A stretch of 8,621 nt of DNA from Rickettsiales bacterium (GTDB lineage Bacteria; Pseudomonadota; Alphaproteobacteria; Rickettsiales; UBA1997), in the NCBI GenBank assembly GCA_947455365.1, contig CANGNU010000035.1, positions 1 through 8,621 of the forward strand, written 5' to 3'. The translations under genes and the position numbers were made by a program. The notes under the pieces were generated by a model that worked only from the letters and a program-made list of their open reading frames with translations, ran no database searches and had not been told where the DNA came from. Positions 6,095 through 8,621 of this stretch are shown one piece after another; within the stretch, counting starts at the first letter, position 1, and the number at the start of each line of letters is the position of its first letter.

Positions 6095-7024
6095 TTATAG
6101 TCCGACTAAATTTTTTGCAAAATTTTCTGCATCAAATTCTTGCAAATCTTCAATTTTTTCACCAACGCCAATTGCGTAAATTGGAGTTTTAAATTGTTCA
6201 GCAAGCGCAACAACAATTCCACCTTTGGCAGAGCCGTCAAGCTTAGTAATTACAAGGCCAGTGACACCAATAATTTGGTTAAAAATTTCAAGCTGATTCT
6301 TAGCATTTTGCCCAATTGTCGCATCAAGAATTAGCAAATTTTCATGTGGCGCCGAAGCGTCAATTTTTTTTAACACAGTGTTAATTTTTTTCAATTCTTC
6401 CATTAAATTTTGCTTATTTTGTAAGCGTCCTGCGGTATCAATTAGTAAAATATCAAACTTTTCTGTGCGCGCGTAATCAAAGGCGCGAAAGGCTACTGCG
6501 GCAGGGTCTTCGCCATCTTTTAAGGCAGAGATAATTTCGCAATTTGTGCGCTGTGCCCAAATGTGTAATTGTTCAGAAGCCGCAGCACGAAAGGTGTCGC
6601 AGGCCGCGATAAGAATTTTTTTATTTTGTTTGGCAAGGTTAAAAGCAATTTTTCCAATAGTAGTAGTTTTGCCAACGCCGTTAATTCCGTTAAAAATTAT
6701 TACACGCGGTTTGTGTGAATCATCAAGAGCCAAGCGCTTTTGACAAGGTTGTAAAATTTTTTCAATTTCGCTTGCAAGAATTTTTTTAACCTCATCTTCG
6801 CTAATATTTTTTTCAAATTTTTGCTGACGAATTTTTGCAATAATTTTTGTACTAACTGCGCTGCCTAAATCGCTGGTGATAAGAATTTCTTCTAGTTCAT
6901 CAAGAATTTCTGCTGCAATTTTTTTATGCGTAAAAATTTGCGTAAGCGACTGCGAAAGCTTAGCAGAGCTATCGCGCAGCTGATTGGTAATTTTATTTTT
7001 TGAGAAGAAATTAAAAAAAGACAT
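6095..7024 (-). CDS. ftsY: signal recognition particle receptor FtsY
   Basis: FtsY is the membrane-associated SRP receptor GTPase that docks Ffh-ribosome complexes at the Sec translocon. The 309-residue protein has only the N and G domains, as in short alphaproteobacterial versions, and lacks the long acidic A domain of E. coli FtsY (about 500 residues). The N-terminal MSFFNFFSKNK is a short aromatic and basic stretch suited to membrane contact. The helical N domain spans about 12-95. GTPase motifs are G1 GINGVGKTTT (113-122), the insertion-box DTFRAAA (143-149), G3 DTAGR (196-200), G4 TKLDG (260-264) and the closing GVGEKIEDLQEF (286-297). It is probably first in a two-gene transcript with the acetyltransferase. 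Its 186-bp upstream gap is dominated by a large palindrome, which must hold or border its promoter unless it is read from trpE. Confidence 0.97.
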   Translation of the reverse strand: MSFFNFFSKNKITNQLRDSSAKLSQSLTQIFTHKKIAAEILDELEEILITSDLGSAVSTKIIAKIRQQKFEKNISEDEVKKILASEIEKILQPCQKRLALDDSHKPRVIIFNGINGVGKTTTIGKIAFNLAKQNKKILIAACDTFRAAASEQLHIWAQRTNCEIISALKDGEDPAAVAFRAFDYARTEKFDILLIDTAGRLQNKQNLMEELKKINTVLKKIDASAPHENLLILDATIGQNAKNQLEIFNQIIGVTGLVITKLDGSAKGGIVVALAEQFKTPIYAIGVGEKIEDLQEFDAENFAKNLVGL

Positions 7025-7045
7025 TATAAAAAATTAAATTTATCC

Positions 7046-7233
7046 AAGATTATTTTGTTGAAAATTAAGCAAATAAAATTGAATTAATTCTTAATTAGTG
7101 CGCCCTGAGCCGAGTTATGCGCCATCGCAAGCTATGCTTGCTGAAATTAGATGGCGCATCTGCCCGAGGAGCAGGGCGCACTAATTAAGAATTAATTCAA
7201 TTTTATTTGCTTAATTTTCAACAAAATAATCTT
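7046..7233. repeat. 188-bp palindrome with perfect 62-nt arms, overlapping the trpE 3' end
   Basis: Arms 7046-7107 and 7172-7233 are exact reverse complements over all 62 bases (edge AAGATTATTTTG, inner end GTGCGCCCTG). The 64-bp core folds further: ATGCGCCATC/GATGGCGCAT (7117-7126 with 7150-7159), then a terminal hairpin GCAAGC-TAT-GCTTGC (7127-7141) with TGAAATTA unpaired on its right. Bases 7211-7233 of the right arm are the last six codons and stop of trpE. The left arm therefore carries an antisense copy of them, beginning 22 bp upstream of the ftsY ATG. No target-site duplication is evident. RNA from either strand would form a very stable hairpin. Confidence 0.93.
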
Positions 7234-8621
7234 CCAATTTTACCATTTTTTCACAAGCGCGAACCAGTGCCCGTGCCTTGTTATGACATTCTTGATATTC
7301 CATTTTTGGATTAGAATCAAACACCACACCAGCACCTGCCTGCAAATAAATCTTGCCATCTTTAATTAGCGCCGACCTTAGAGTGATGCAGGTTTCCATG
7401 TCGCCATTGGCAGCAAAATATCCGACACAACCCGCGTAAAAACTGCGTTTAACTTTTTCAATTTCTTCAATAATTTCCATCGCACGAATTTTTGGCGCAC
7501 CACTTACCGTGCCAGCAGGGAAGCCGCTTTGCAAGGCATCAAGCGCGTCCAATCCATCGCGCAATTTTCCTTCGACGGTTGAAGAAATATGCATGACATG
7601 CGAATAATATTCGATAATCATTTTTTCGGTAACCTTTACCGATCCTTCTGCAGCAACGCGTCCGACATCATGCCTTCCTAAATCAATCAACATTAAATGC
7701 TCGGCAATTTCTTTTTCATCGCCCAATAATTCGGCGGCAATTTTTTTATCATCCTCTAAATTAACGCCGCGCTTCCTAGTGCCAGCTAGCGGGCGAATGG
7801 TTACTTTGTTATTTTTGCAAGCGACCATAATTTCGGGGCTTGAGCCAGTGAGGACAAAATTATCGAATTTGAGGAAAAACAAAAACGGCGAGGGATTTAC
7901 AGCGCGTAAAGAGCGATAGAATGAAAATTCTGCCGCATTAAAATTGCTGACGAAGCGTTGTGAAGGTAAAACTTGAAAAATATCGCCAGCGGTAATGTAA
8001 GTTTTGGCCTTTTCAACTGCGGCGCAAAATTCATTTTCATCATAATTGCTGCTAAAATTGAAAGGGGCCAAAACCTTGCTAGCAGAGTCTTCGTAAGGTG
8101 ATTGCAAAATTTTTTCAATCTGTAAAATTTTTGCAGAAACTTCTTCGAATGATTTTTTTTGTCCTTTAAAAACTGGCGCGCAAATTAAAGCGCAATCAAA
8201 AAAATTATCGAAGATAACCAGAATTTGTGGACGAATAAAAATGCTATCAGCAATGCCAGTTTCATCAGGCAGATTGCGGTCGGGCAGGTTTTCCATTAAA
8301 CGGCCCATGTCATAACCAAGATAACCAAAAATGCCCGCGCCAATTGGGGGAAGTGGCTTGCTGCCGTCATTTTTATCGTAAACAAGCTTCTCAAAATTTT
8401 TAATTTGCGATTCTTTAATTAGATGGCGCAAGTTGGCAAGCGGCTCGCCAGCTTCTTTATTGCCATTGATAAAAGATTCTTTGCCAATGCATTTCCAAAC
8501 AAGGTCGGGATCAAGCCCTACCACAGAAAATCTGCCTTTATTATTGCCGCCATTTTTATTATTTTCTGCCGATTCTAGTAAAAAATGGTAATCATTAAAT
8601 TGTTTGAATAACTTAAGTGCG
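7211..8621 (-). CDS. trpE: anthranilate synthase component I, 5'-truncated by window edge
   Basis: TrpE converts chorismate to anthranilate, the first step of tryptophan synthesis, using ammonia delivered by the TrpG glutaminase. The frame stays open through the right edge, so the GTG at 8524 is an internal Val. About 469 of some 500 residues are visible. The start of the visible part carries FLLESAE, the feedback-site region where Trp binds in this family, followed by an Asn-rich loop (NNKNGGNNKG) before GRFSVVGLDPDLVWKC. Chorismate-binding motifs follow: LPSQRF, GSSPEIMV, IRPLAGTRKRG, DLGRHDVGRV, YYSHVMHISSTVEG, GFPAGTVSGAPKIRAMEII, and the C-terminal ETCITLRSA and QAGAGVVFDSNP. The DLGRHDVGRV stretch has His (codon 7670-7672) where the family nearly always has Asn. 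The last six codons lie in a palindrome arm. Any trp leader or attenuator is outside the window. Confidence 0.97.
   Translation of the reverse strand, partial: ALKLFKQFNDYHFLLESAENNKNGGNNKGRFSVVGLDPDLVWKCIGKESFINGNKEAGEPLANLRHLIKESQIKNFEKLVYDKNDGSKPLPPIGAGIFGYLGYDMGRLMENLPDRNLPDETGIADSIFIRPQILVIFDNFFDCALICAPVFKGQKKSFEEVSAKILQIEKILQSPYEDSASKVLAPFNFSSNYDENEFCAAVEKAKTYITAGDIFQVLPSQRFVSNFNAAEFSFYRSLRAVNPSPFLFFLKFDNFVLTGSSPEIMVACKNNKVTIRPLAGTRKRGVNLEDDKKIAAELLGDEKEIAEHLMLIDLGRHDVGRVAAEGSVKVTEKMIIEYYSHVMHISSTVEGKLRDGLDALDALQSGFPAGTVSGAPKIRAMEIIEEIEKVKRSFYAGCVGYFAANGDMETCITLRSALIKDGKIYLQAGAGVVFDSNPKMEYQECHNKARALVRACEKMVKLEDYFVEN

Noticed and set aside
7021..7029. Perfect TATAAT overlapping the ftsY start codon, suggesting a promoter
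   Set aside because: Transcription would start downstream of the ATG and no -35 box lies at 16-18 bp. In such AT-rich DNA the hexamer is expected by chance.
1..8621. CRISPR array, tRNA genes, transposase or defence genes
   Set aside because: No regularly spaced direct repeats, tRNA-like TTCGA/CCA arrangements or transposase motifs were seen on either strand. The repeats present are single inverted repeats.

Overview
The window looks like a chromosomal stretch from an AT-rich Gram-negative bacterium, most likely an alphaproteobacterium. Three things point there: lipid A/LPS genes (Kdo transferase, phosphoethanolamine transferase), a type A RNase P RNA whose core reads like alphaproteobacterial versions, and a short FtsY without the long acidic N-terminal domain. 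Order is not resolved. Small palindromic elements inside genes recall the Rickettsiales, but a retained tryptophan pathway gene (trpE) argues against a strongly reduced Rickettsia-like genome. Shine-Dalgarno sequences are weak or absent before most genes, so start calls rest on homology and spacing.

Layout. Positions 3-917 (+) are the 3' two thirds of waaA, cut by the window edge. It converges with an eptA-like gene at 920-2512 (-), leaving only 2 bp between stop codons. Directly upstream of eptA on the same strand is rnpB (about 2548-3027, -), which carries an 83-bp palindromic element in the position of stem P12. A compact divergent region (about 3016-3072) holds a good rnpB promoter and a possible promoter for a small hypothetical gene (3073-3309, +) followed 6 bp later by trpS (3316-4293, +). 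A 198-bp gap containing a 124-bp palindrome (4343-4466) separates trpS from nadA (4492-5487, +). nadA converges with a minus-strand pair, ftsY (6095-7024) and a RimJ/RimL-type acetyltransferase (5506-6081), which lie 13 bp apart and look like one transcript. Upstream of ftsY is a 188-bp palindrome with perfect 62-nt arms (7046-7233). One arm contains the last codons of trpE (7211-8621, -), which runs off the right edge.

The protein genes are housekeeping: LPS inner core and lipid A modification, tRNA charging, NAD synthesis, SRP-dependent membrane targeting and tryptophan synthesis. There is no single pathway cluster, no defence system and no CRISPR array. What is unusual is the density of long hairpin-forming sequences: three in 8.6 kb, one inside a catalytic RNA and one absorbing the end of a coding gene. 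The two intergenic ones share an inner layout: an 8-10-bp stem, then a 6-bp stem with a 3-nt loop, then an unpaired stretch ending in ATTA on the right. They may belong to one undescribed family of palindromic elements.
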